DNA from: an uncultured Bacteroidota bacterium
GTDB lineage: Bacteria > Bacteroidota > Bacteroidia > Flavobacteriales > Flavobacteriaceae
NCBI GenBank assembly: GCA_902613595.1
Contig: CACMHY010000006.1
Location: 1-64,000 of the forward strand
DNA: 64,000 bases
Direction of reading: 5' to 3'
The stretch's first letter is position 1; each line of letters starts with the position of its first letter. The position numbers and the translations under genes are program-made. Positions 1 through 6,488 of the stretch are shown piece by piece. The notes beneath the pieces are model-generated. The model saw nothing but the letters and a program-made list of their open reading frames with translations, did no database searches and was not told where the DNA came from.

Positions 1-1
1 T

Positions 2-598
2 TGGGATACATCAAATGTAACGTCAATGAAAAAAATGTTTTGGGGTGCTGTCTCATTTAATCAGGATATGAGTAAGTGGGATGTATCAAATGTTACTGAT
101 ATGGAAGGATTATTTTACCAAGCAGAAAATTTTAACCAAGATATTGGGAATTGGGATACTTCAAAAGTTATAAATATGGAACGCGTATTTCAGTTAGCAA
201 ATTCCTTTAACCAAGATATTGGGAATTGGGATACTTCAAATGTAACTTCAATGTTGGGACTATTTTTATCCAACCAATCTTTTAATCAAAATATTGGGAG
301 TTGGGATGTTTCTAAAGTTACTAATATGTTATGGATTTTTAGAGCCAGTATTTTCAATAAGGATATCAGCAATTGGGATGTCAGTAACGTTACAAGTATG
401 GAAGGAGCCTTTCACGATAATACATCATTTAATCAAAATATTGGGAATTGGAATACCTCCAATGTTGGTAGAATGATGGACATGTTTTATGGTGCCACTG
501 CTTTTAATCAACCAATTGGAAACTGGAACGTTTCAAATGTTAGTCAAATGAATCAAATGTTTTATGGAGCCACTAATTTTAATCAAGACCTAACTGAT
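2..598 (+). repeat. Tandem ~75-bp coding repeats (BspA/DUF285 units)
   Basis: Eight consecutive units start at bases 2, 77, 152, 227, 302, 374, 449 and 524. Each begins with a Trp codon and encodes W-[DN]-x-S-[NK]-V and ends in FNQDIGN-like residues. Seven are 75 bp; the unit at 302 is 72 bp (one codon shorter). A ninth, degenerate half unit follows at 599. The regular spacing shows internal duplication of one coding module, not a CRISPR array. Confidence 0.9.
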
Positions 599-1429
599 TG
601 GTGTGTTATAAACATTACATCTAAACCTACCCAGTTTGATTATCTTTCTGGATTATCAAATGCCAACAGTCCAATCTGGGGAAGATGTCCTGCTCTTGAA
701 ACATATATACCTGACGATAATTTTGAACAACGTTTGATAGACTTAGGATATGACAATGTTTTAGATGATTATGTGATTACTTCAAATATATCAAGTGTAA
801 CAATTTTAAATGTTGACCGTAAAAGTATTTCTGATTTGACTGGAATAGAGGATTTTACATCACTTGAAGAATTAAGAGTAGAGGTGAATAATTTATCATC
901 TCTTGATTTATCTCAAAACCCCAACTTAATACATCTTTCAGCTGATAGAAATAATTTAACTTGTATAGAGTTAAATGATAATGTTTACAATAATGTTCTT
1001 CCTAATCTTTGGGCAAATGGACTAACTAGCTGGAGTAGGGCTTGTTGTAGTATGGATTTCAATTCAGTTATCTATAATACAGATTGTTCAAATCCTAATA
1101 TGGATAATATAATTTATGTGACTTCAAGTGATGATTCTGATTACACTATCATAGGAAAAGATTCGAATGGAGATGTAGATGCATTAGACCCAACTTTAAA
1201 CTTTAATGTTGGTGATGTAATATATTTTTATGTTTATGCAAACAGTAATGGGACACCTGATTTTTTCCATCTAAAAACACAACCAACGACTGGCTTGGGA
1301 GACCAGATTTCAATTCCATCTGGAACATATGCAGGTAATATTATTTGGAAACCTGACACTGCTGGAACCTTTTACTATCAGTCAAGGAATAACAGTGGTC
1401 AAGGTGGACAAATTATAATTTCTGATTAA
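2..1429 (+). CDS. BspA-like repeat surface protein with LRR-like and degenerate cupredoxin domains (5' end outside window)
   Basis: The reading frame is open from base 2, so the N-terminus lies upstream of the window. It begins with eight near-perfect 24-25-residue units (bases 2-598) of the pattern WDxSNVTxMxxxFxxAxxFNQDIGN, the BspA/DUF285 leucine-rich-repeat-like family common on surface proteins of Bacteroidota and mollicutes. After a cysteine-containing half unit comes a segment starting near YIPDDNFEQ with DLTGIEDF and LDLSQNPNL, a flavobacterial LRR type. The last ~100 residues resemble a cupredoxin fold (FNVGDVIYF, FFHLKT, AGTFYYQS), but the Cys, second His and Met of a type 1 copper site are missing. 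No C-terminal secretion-sorting domain is visible. It is probably a secreted or surface adhesion-like protein; its role is inferred only from the repeats. It lies in the accessory segment left of mnmE. Confidence 0.8.
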   Translation, partial: WDTSNVTSMKKMFWGAVSFNQDMSKWDVSNVTDMEGLFYQAENFNQDIGNWDTSKVINMERVFQLANSFNQDIGNWDTSNVTSMLGLFLSNQSFNQNIGSWDVSKVTNMLWIFRASIFNKDISNWDVSNVTSMEGAFHDNTSFNQNIGNWNTSNVGRMMDMFYGATAFNQPIGNWNVSNVSQMNQMFYGATNFNQDLTDWCVINITSKPTQFDYLSGLSNANSPIWGRCPALETYIPDDNFEQRLIDLGYDNVLDDYVITSNISSVTILNVDRKSISDLTGIEDFTSLEELRVEVNNLSSLDLSQNPNLIHLSADRNNLTCIELNDNVYNNVLPNLWANGLTSWSRACCSMDFNSVIYNTDCSNPNMDNIIYVTSSDDSDYTIIGKDSNGDVDALDPTLNFNVGDVIYFYVYANSNGTPDFFHLKTQPTTGLGDQISIPSGTYAGNIIWKPDTAGTFYYQSRNNSGQGGQIIISD

Positions 1430-1446
1430 CAAATATCATGACCTAA

Positions 1447-1805
1447 GTTACCAATATAGGACAAATGTTTATTGAAATTGATTCTAAAATTGTTTCAGAA
1501 TCATTATCAATATTATCTGAAACTTCAGTTTACTCTGCGGAACAGACATGATGGGTATTGTATCAGGTAGTGACCCTAACCTAACTTTTAGTGTTGGTGA
1601 CACCATAAGTTTTGTTGTAAATGCCTCTGGTCATCCTTTTTATCTTAAGACAGTTAGAGGAACAGGAACAGGTGATATCATAAGTGGTTTAACAAATAAT
1701 GGTACAGAAAGTGCGATAATTTCTTGGACACCAACAACAGCAGGAACCTTCTATTATCAGTGTTCTTTACACGCAGGAATGGTAGGAACGATTACTATTC
1801 AGTAA
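1447..1805 (+). pseudogene. Cupredoxin-domain fragment with an intact type 1 copper motif, probably frameshifted
   Basis: The clean part is bases 1548-1805 (ATG to TAA, 85 residues). It encodes a cupredoxin-like domain with SVGDTISFVVNASGHPF and YYQCSLHAGMVG. His29, Cys72, His75 and Met78 match the four type 1 copper ligands. There is no signal peptide and the first beta strand is missing. Bases 1447-1547 are open in another frame and end in SETSVYSA, just where the missing strand should be; a one-base loss near 1541 would join that frame to GTDMMGIVSG. I read it as a second cupredoxin domain, once part of or copied from the neighbouring surface protein, now separated by a stop at 1427-1429 and a frameshift. 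It could instead be a real 85-residue protein starting at 1548. Confidence 0.55.
1448..1461 (+). other. Possible degenerate distal attachment site
   Basis: TTACCAATATAGGA matches 12 of 14 bases of TTACCAATACAGAA at 5041-5054, in the same orientation. It lies between the surface-protein gene and the detached cupredoxin fragment. In AT-rich DNA a chance match of this quality is possible. Confidence 0.25.
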
Positions 1806-1878
1806 TATGCTATTTTAGAAATACTGAGGTGTTAGGTTATACTATCTATCACACGAAATTCCCTGTTTCCGAAAGTGA

Positions 1879-1938
1879 TTAAATCATCGGTATGTATTCT
1901 TCATTTAGTTCAAGTAGTTATTTGTATATTGGAGTTAT
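1879..1938 (-). pseudogene. Decayed copy of an unidentified gene's 3' tail (left copy)
   Basis: On the minus strand the bases up to a TAA at 1879-1881 encode LELNEEYIPMI-stop. This matches ELNEEDMPML-stop encoded at 2936-2968: 26 of 33 bases agree and the differences keep the peptide recognisable. Weaker similarity continues upstream (CAATATAC versus CAATACGC) but needs an indel, so this copy is frameshifted. I do not recognise the parent protein. Together with the right-hand copy it brackets the SnoaL-like gene. Confidence 0.45.
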
Positions 1939-1958
1939 TATCAAAAATTTATTTTCAA

Positions 1959-2882
1959 ATGAAAAATTACTTTTTATTATTTATTTTTCTTCAAACACTT
2001 GTAATTGCTCAAAAAAAGAAAAATGGAACTATATATATTGAACATCCAACAATTGAGTTAGTAAAAAAATTTGATAAAGCTTTTACTTCTGGGGACACTG
2101 AAAAAATCAAGAAATTAGTTACAGAAGACTTCAAGCTTTATAATGGTCTCTCAACCAATTTTGCGAACAACACTGGAAGCACATTAGATGGTTTATTAAG
2201 AAACTCAAAGTATTGGAGCGAGAAATTAGACGAATTTAAAATTGAATCTAGAGGAGCTGCGTATCCTGACGCTTTAGAGTTTAAAGGAGGTAGAATTTGG
2301 GTTTATACCTATGACATTTTAAGTGGATACGACAAAGAAAATGGATTTAAAATAAAAACTCCTTATGACCGTTCAATTTTATTCAATGAAAAAGGGGATA
2401 AGATTAAATACATAATTGAAAGCTTTAATACTCTTCATTTATCTAAATACAATAATTCACTTTCAACTATTGAAAATGGTAAAATATTTAAAGACCATCC
2501 ATTTATTGGTGTTGTAAGAAGAATGATGTCAAATTTTGAAAGAGGAAAATTAGATAAAGCTTACGAGGACTTTTTACCAAACGCAAAATTTTACGATATA
2601 AACCTTCCCTTTGGAGAGTCAAGAACATTAGAAGAACATAAAAAAGGGAATCAAGAACTTTTAAAGAAATTTGAAATAGTCTCCATAAATGAATCGGGCT
2701 ATCCTGATTTATTAAAATACAATGGAGATGGCTTCACAATAATTGCTTGGTGGGTTGTTGTATTAAAACATAAAAAATCAAAAAAAGAAACGAAATTATA
2801 TTTGCATAATCAATTAACTCTTAACAATGAAGGTAAGATTCAAAGATTAGTTGATTATTATAATGGTTCATTGCTTAATTAA
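1959..2882 (+). CDS. Secreted SnoaL/NTF2-like two-domain protein
   Basis: I choose the ATG at 1959 because it gives a typical signal peptide (MKNYFLLFIFLQTLVIAQ); the upstream in-frame ATG at 1875 would bury it and starts inside a decayed gene tail. The mature protein (~290 residues) shows two similar halves, each starting with a helix of the type HPxIxxVxxFxxAFxxGDxEKI / HPFIGVVRRMMSNFERGKLDKA, followed by strand-rich sequence ending in IQRLVDYYNGS-type motifs. This is the pattern of SnoaL-like (NTF2-fold) domains. Members of this fold serve as enzymes or ligand binders, and no specific activity can be assigned. It sits alone in the mnmE-linked accessory segment, flanked by two copies of the same unidentified gene tail, so it looks like cargo. 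Confidence 0.65.
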   Translation: MKNYFLLFIFLQTLVIAQKKKNGTIYIEHPTIELVKKFDKAFTSGDTEKIKKLVTEDFKLYNGLSTNFANNTGSTLDGLLRNSKYWSEKLDEFKIESRGAAYPDALEFKGGRIWVYTYDILSGYDKENGFKIKTPYDRSILFNEKGDKIKYIIESFNTLHLSKYNNSLSTIENGKIFKDHPFIGVVRRMMSNFERGKLDKAYEDFLPNAKFYDINLPFGESRTLEEHKKGNQELLKKFEIVSINESGYPDLLKYNGDGFTIIAWWVVVLKHKKSKKETKLYLHNQLTLNNEGKIQRLVDYYNGSLLN

Positions 2883-2935
2883 TAAAATTTTTTTAGCAGG
2901 CTTTTTTTAAATACAATTTTCTTTTTAATAGGTTT

Positions 2936-3043
2936 TTATAACATCGGCATATCCTCTTCATTAAGTTCAGGAGCACTATGCGTATTGAACACAAACGATT
3001 TGTCAAAAGCATTTAAATCTCTTTTGATGAGGCTTTTGCCTGC
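2936..3043 (-). pseudogene. Unidentified gene tail (right copy), overlapping the end of the excisionase-like gene
   Basis: Minus-strand bases 3043 to 2936 are an open frame of 35 codons ending in TAA. It has no start codon and follows a stop at 3044-3046. The end reads NTHSAPELNEEDMPML-stop. The same tail recurs at 1879-1911, so this is a real coding remnant rather than chance. Its first third overlaps the last codons of the excisionase-like gene in another frame, so it might be that gene's own ancestral C-terminus after a frameshift, or the end of another lost gene. Confidence 0.4.
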
Positions 3044-3273
3044 TCAATTATATCTTCTTTTGAATTAAACTTATAATGAAGCAAATAGTTTAAAACATCC
3101 TTTCTAATAAAAACTCGGTTACCATTGTTTGGCTTGTAGAAAGTTATTTTACCATCCATACAATACCTATTGAGAGTGTCAATGCTAACATTCAGCATCT
3201 TACAAACATCATGGCTTGACAAAAAATCTTTTATATCTGTATTAGCGAGTTCTTGTGTGATATTACCTTTCAT
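3013..3273 (-). CDS. Excisionase-like helix-turn-helix DNA-binding protein
   Basis: This 86-residue protein carries a MerR/excisionase-type winged HTH (HTH_17 style) at about residues 17-70: LSSHDVCKMLNVSIDTLNRYCMDG, then a wing and FIRKDVLNYLL. Such proteins act as recombination directionality factors or small regulators in Bacteroidota integrative elements. It lies downstream of, and in the same orientation as, the tyrosine integrase in the segment attached to mnmE, which fits an Xis role. A TAnnTTTG promoter box lies 20 bases upstream of the ATG, so it has its own transcription. A remnant coding tail overlaps its 3' end, so the C-terminus may be truncated by a frameshift. Confidence 0.75.
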   Translation of the reverse strand: MKGNITQELANTDIKDFLSSHDVCKMLNVSIDTLNRYCMDGKITFYKPNNGNRVFIRKDVLNYLLHYKFNSKEDIIEQAKASSKEI

Positions 3274-3292
3274 AATTTGAAATTATATATCA

Positions 3293-3300
3293 CAAAACTA
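3293..3300 (-). promoter_or_regulatory. -7 box (TAGTTTTG) of the excisionase-like gene
   Basis: The minus strand reads TAGTTTTG, an exact match to the Bacteroidota -7 consensus TAnnTTTG, 19 bases before the gene's ATG. A TTTG lies upstream but at only 13 bases, shorter than the usual spacing, so the -33 element is unclear. Confidence 0.5.
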
Positions 3301-3363
3301 AAGTATTTGGATGCAAAAAAAAGGGAAAGATATTAAAAATAGAAGGGAGTTTTCAACAATAAC

Positions 3364-3380
3364 TAACTGATAATCAGTTA
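3364..3380. repeat. 17-bp near-perfect palindrome
   Basis: TAACTGAT and ATCAGTTA (8-bp perfect arms) flank a single central base. It lies between the excisionase-like gene and the cysteine-rich peptide gene, upstream of the former. It could be an operator or an integrase/Xis accessory site; no function can be shown. Confidence 0.5.
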
Positions 3381-3512
3381 TTAACAAGTTATTAAAAAAG
3401 TGAGTTTGCGTTATTCGTAGAGGTGATAATACTTGTTACAGGGCCATGCTCTAGGAATTCAAGAACATAAAAAATTAAAAAAAATGAAATGCAAGAATTC
3501 TTTAGTGATAAA

Positions 3513-3602
3513 CTAACAATCACAAGGAGAACAACTACAGGGTTCACAAATACATGCTGAACAATCTAATTCTTTACAAGGGGAACAATCACAACTACAC
3601 AT
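3513..3602 (-). CDS. Cysteine-rich 29-residue peptide, metallothionein-like
   Basis: An ATG at 3602 opens a 29-codon frame ending in TAG at 3513-3515. The peptide starts MCSCDCSPC and ends CEPCSCSPCDC. Eleven of 29 residues are Cys (positions 2, 4, 6, 9, 14, 17, 19, 22, 24, 27, 29), in CxC and CxxC spacing separated by Ser, Pro, Asp and Ala. There are no aromatic residues and only one Lys. An in-frame TAA stands three codons before the ATG. The composition is that of a metallothionein or metal-cluster peptide; no listed family is claimed. The first and last eight residues are near repeats. A TAATTTTG promoter box with an upstream TTG precedes it. It lies between the integrase and excisionase-like genes of the mnmE-linked element and is probably cargo. 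Alternative: a chance product of an ACA-rich tract, which the clean start, stop, promoter and residue pattern argue against. Confidence 0.65.
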   Translation of the reverse strand: MCSCDCSPCKELDCSACICEPCSCSPCDC

Positions 3603-3620
3603 GCCAAATATTTATGTACA

Positions 3621-3647
3621 CAAAATTATTAATTTTTCATGAAACAA
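3621..3647 (-). promoter_or_regulatory. Promoter of the cysteine-rich peptide gene
   Basis: On the minus strand TTG (3647-3645) is followed after 16 bases by TAATTTTG (3628-3621), an exact TAnnTTTG -7 box. The ATG follows 18 bases later, leaving a short leader without a Shine-Dalgarno site. The spacing is one base below the range I recall for Flavobacterium. Confidence 0.5.
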
Positions 3648-3684
3648 TAACAGGAGTATTAAAATTATGCACTAGGCACAAATG

Positions 3685-4893
3685 TTAAAAATCTAATGAT
3701 GCACCTTCTTCCATTATTTCACCACCTAACAATGAGTTAAGGTATCGTTGGGTAGTGGATAAGTTATTGTGTTGTAAAGCTTTCATTAAACTTCCTAAAT
3801 GTCTACCCTTATTTTTCCTATAAAACATAGATGCAAAATTGTTTTTTGAAGTGTGAAATGTTATAGGTTGCTTTCTAATACCTGCATCAAGCATTATCCA
3901 TTTCAATTGTTGCTTATTGTAAGAATGTATTTTAACCTTAAAAACAAACTCATCATTACCACCTTTTGGAAGTATAAAAGACATTGCCTTTTCACTTACA
4001 AGTAAACGAGCAGGTTTTCCTGTTTTTTGCCTTTTAACATTAACGTACCACTTGTCATTTTCTTTGTCGTGGCTAAAATCTCCCCATTTTAATTCAAGTA
4101 ACTCTGACCTTGTAATTGCTGAATATGATGCAAATAAATACGCTTGTTTCAAAGGTTGATATTTGGTTTCTAATTGTTCAAGTTGGTCTAATTCATGCTT
4201 TTCAAGAAATACTTTGTTCTTTTCTGGGCTTGCTTGACCAACTCTAATTCCTTTTGCAGGTGATAAACCGTCCAGAACATTACCATTATATAGTTGTTCC
4301 AAATAATACTTAAATGACTTCATATATCCCTTGTAAGCGGACTCAGACAATTTATTTCCATTAGTGCCAGTTCTTTTTTGGAGATGATTATAAAAATCAA
4401 TACAGGTTATTTTATCAAGTTCGGTAATTAAAATATCCCTGCCCTTGAATTCCATAAAGTGTTTACGAAGAATTTCATATCTATCCCTTGTACTTTTTTC
4501 ATAATTTTTACTTGGCAGAAAATTGTGCATCATGTAGTCCAACAAGTAGGTGTTACTAACGTTCAAACCCCCACGCTTATATGTGCCTTTTGCTATATCA
4601 GCCCTAATAATAGTTGCTTTTTCTTCTACAAGCTCCCTTACGTGTTTGTTTTGTTGTCTTTCTTTGTCATTCTTTGGTTTGATGTAGGTAGTAAAATCTG
4701 AAAAATACTTATCCTCTTTGTCTTTAACCATTATTGGGTTACCATCAGAATCAAACAATTGCTTTTTGCTTTTCTTGTCAATTTTAGGTTTTTGCCCATA
4801 GTAAATTACTATGTAAAAACCTCTTCTATCAACTTTTTGAACATCCTTTGGGTAAACGTGAACTTTAACTCTATTTTGCCGTAAATTAGACAT
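3685..4893 (-). CDS. Tyrosine recombinase (integrase) of the mnmE-linked element
   Basis: I choose the ATG at 4893 (402 residues, MSNLRQNRVKV); a longer frame to 4962 would put the start inside an inverted repeat. The order is an N-terminal arm-type region, a SAM-like core-binding region (~112-205) and the catalytic domain (~225-390). Visible catalytic residues are Arg262 (ITRSELLELKW), Lys290 (RQKTGK), His347 (FHTSK), His375 (LQHNNLSTTQRY) and the nucleophile Tyr384. The second conserved Arg, expected at HxxR, is Lys350 here, which is unusual. The protein probably integrates and excises the adjacent element at the 3' end of mnmE, which ends 143 bases upstream and points the same way. An HTH protein of excisionase type lies downstream. 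Whether the Lys350 form is active is unknown. Confidence 0.85.
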   Translation of the reverse strand: MSNLRQNRVKVHVYPKDVQKVDRRGFYIVIYYGQKPKIDKKSKKQLFDSDGNPIMVKDKEDKYFSDFTTYIKPKNDKERQQNKHVRELVEEKATIIRADIAKGTYKRGGLNVSNTYLLDYMMHNFLPSKNYEKSTRDRYEILRKHFMEFKGRDILITELDKITCIDFYNHLQKRTGTNGNKLSESAYKGYMKSFKYYLEQLYNGNVLDGLSPAKGIRVGQASPEKNKVFLEKHELDQLEQLETKYQPLKQAYLFASYSAITRSELLELKWGDFSHDKENDKWYVNVKRQKTGKPARLLVSEKAMSFILPKGGNDEFVFKVKIHSYNKQQLKWIMLDAGIRKQPITFHTSKNNFASMFYRKNKGRHLGSLMKALQHNNLSTTQRYLNSLLGGEIMEEGASLDF

Positions 4894-4896
4894 ATA

Positions 4897-4922
4897 TGTC
4901 GTATAAAAATACTTGTACGACA
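4897..4922. promoter_or_regulatory. 7-bp inverted repeat at the integrase start
   Basis: TGTCGTA (4897-4903) and TACGACA (4916-4922) are perfect inverted arms around 12 AT-rich bases, three bases before the integrase ATG and within 115 bases of the mnmE 3' end. It could be an operator for int autoregulation or a recombinase-binding site. Confidence 0.5.
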
Positions 4923-5036
4923 AATATACGGCACTTAAATGAAATTTATCCCCATTGAACAAAATTTATTAAAATCGCTATACAGCAGTGTATTAGCAGG
5001 AATTAAAAGGAAATAAAAGCTTGTGAAATTACAGTT

Positions 5037-5054
5037 TTATTTACCAATACAGAA
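5037..5054 (-). other. Putative attachment site at the mnmE 3' end
   Basis: The last 18 bases of mnmE read TTCTGTATTGGTAAATAA on the minus strand. From memory, the SGI1 attB in Salmonella trmE is TTCTGTATTGGTAAGTAA, differing at one base. The integrase gene is the next gene out. A matching end elsewhere would prove it; a partial match is at 1448-1461. Confidence 0.5.
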
Positions 5055-6488
5055 TTGGCTGAAAATAGACCCTAAAACATCTCTATCGTTATCAATTTCC
5101 CCTGTAATTGAACCAATATGATGAATTGCCTCTTTCAACTCCACGCTTAACAAATCTCCACTTAATTTATTATTAAGATCCTTTTGAATTTTTTCAACTG
5201 ACACGAGAGATTCCTTTAGTGCATTGTAGTGCCTTGTATTTTGAATAATATAGTTAGAGTTAGTTCTTAGACCCTCAACAAGTTTTACAAGCATCTTTTT
5301 AAGGGGAATTAGACTTTTAGGATTGAAGGTTGAAATACCTAGTTGTCCATAAATTTTTACTGAATTTAATTTGCTCTCAATTTTTGAAGCTAATGATGAG
5401 TTAAACTTGTTATTATTTTTATCAATTTTATTTTCAATAGTAATGAGAGTAGGGGAGTTATATAATAATTCGCTTATTTCATTATCTATATCTGTCAAAT
5501 TAGAATCACTGTCATACATGTAAATTAGAATTGAGGATTTTTTGACCTTTTCTTTTGCTTTTTTAACTCCAATTGCTTCAATTACATCATCTGTGTCTCG
5601 AAGACCAGCTGTGTCAATAAATCGAAACAAAATACCCTCTATAGTCAGTGTATCTTCAATTGAATCTCTTGTTGTACCAGGGATTTTTGAAACGATTGCT
5701 TTATCCTCATTAAAAAGAGCATTTAACAATGACGATTTTCCTGTATTTGGTTTACCTGCTATGGCTACGGGTACTCCATTTTTTATAGCATTTCCATAAT
5801 TAAAGGATAGTTTTAAATCACTAATTTCTTTATGGAGATTCTCAAGTAATAATTGTAGTTGATTTAAATTCGCAAACTCAACATCCTCTTCTCCAAAATC
5901 AAGCTCCAATTCGATTAATGATTTAAATTTTATAAGCTCCTGCCTCAATTTTTTCATTCTATTAGAATAGCCACCACGCAATTGTTTTATTGCAATCTCA
6001 TGTGCTGCTGAGCTTTCAGAGGCTATAATATCGCATACAGCTTCTGCCTGACTTAGGTCCATTTTTTTATTTAAATAAGCACGTAGAGTAAATTCTCCTT
6101 CCTTGGCAAGCATTATGCCTTCTTCAATAAAACTTGAAACTATCTTTTGCAGAATATAGTTAGAGCCATGGCATGAAATTTCAACTACATCTTCACCAGT
6201 GTAAGAATTTGGTGATCCAAATTTTGTGACAAGAACCTCATCAAGAATAGTATTATTAATAACAAGGTCCCCAAAGATTACCTTATTAAAAGGGAGCTTT
6301 TCAAAGGATTTATTTGATTTGGGTCTAAAAAAAAGATTTGTTTTTGTTATGGATTCTGGTCCTGATAAACGAATTAATCCGATCGCTCCTTTGCCCGCTG
6401 GAGTGGCAATTGCAATAATTGTTCCCTCATTAATCACCTTATATGCTCTTATTATATGTAGCTCTTCTTTTATGAAGCCTGTGCTCAT
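5037..6488 (-). CDS. mnmE: tRNA uridine-5-carboxymethylaminomethyl(34) synthesis GTPase MnmE
   Basis: MnmE with MnmG modifies U34 of certain tRNAs in the cytoplasm. The N-terminal formyl-folate-binding domain (TIIAIATPAGKGAIGLIRLSG) is followed by helices and an inserted G domain with G1 GKPNTGKS (~245-252), DTAGLRDT and NKID, and ends in the family's C-terminal FCIGK. The ATG at 6488 gives 483 residues; E. coli MnmE has 454. A GTG at 6437, just past the stop of the upstream gene, would give 466 and align better with the family start, so the first 17 residues are doubtful. It overlaps the upstream GNAT gene and probably shares its transcript. Its 3' end looks like the integration site of the neighbouring mobile segment, which leaves the gene intact. 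Confidence 0.95.
   Translation of the reverse strand: MSTGFIKEELHIIRAYKVINEGTIIAIATPAGKGAIGLIRLSGPESITKTNLFFRPKSNKSFEKLPFNKVIFGDLVINNTILDEVLVTKFGSPNSYTGEDVVEISCHGSNYILQKIVSSFIEEGIMLAKEGEFTLRAYLNKKMDLSQAEAVCDIIASESSAAHEIAIKQLRGGYSNRMKKLRQELIKFKSLIELELDFGEEDVEFANLNQLQLLLENLHKEISDLKLSFNYGNAIKNGVPVAIAGKPNTGKSSLLNALFNEDKAIVSKIPGTTRDSIEDTLTIEGILFRFIDTAGLRDTDDVIEAIGVKKAKEKVKKSSILIYMYDSDSNLTDIDNEISELLYNSPTLITIENKIDKNNNKFNSSLASKIESKLNSVKIYGQLGISTFNPKSLIPLKKMLVKLVEGLRTNSNYIIQNTRHYNALKESLVSVEKIQKDLNNKLSGDLLSVELKEAIHHIGSITGEIDNDRDVLGSIFSQFCIGK

Noticed and set aside
2-598. Regular ~75-bp repeats as a possible CRISPR array
   Set aside because: The repeats are in frame, vary by codon and encode BspA units; there are no fixed repeats with unique spacers.
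1875-1958. Upstream start for the SnoaL-like gene
   Set aside because: It adds 28 residues before an obvious signal peptide and begins in the decayed gene tail.
3430-3460. Relatively GC-rich stretch (ACAGGGCCATGCTCTAGG) in the integrase-module spacer
   Set aside because: No tRNA-like fold, no frame and no matching copy elsewhere in the window; nothing to support a call.
3490-3512. Possible terminator after the Cys-rich peptide (AAGAATTCTT followed by T-runs on the minus strand)
   Set aside because: The palindrome has no loop, so it cannot form a usual terminator hairpin.
3550-3684. Plus-strand frame opposite the Cys-rich peptide (about 44 codons from the ATG near 3553)
   Set aside because: Ordinary AT-rich composition, no promoter-like box and no recognisable domain; it overlaps the better supported minus-strand frame.
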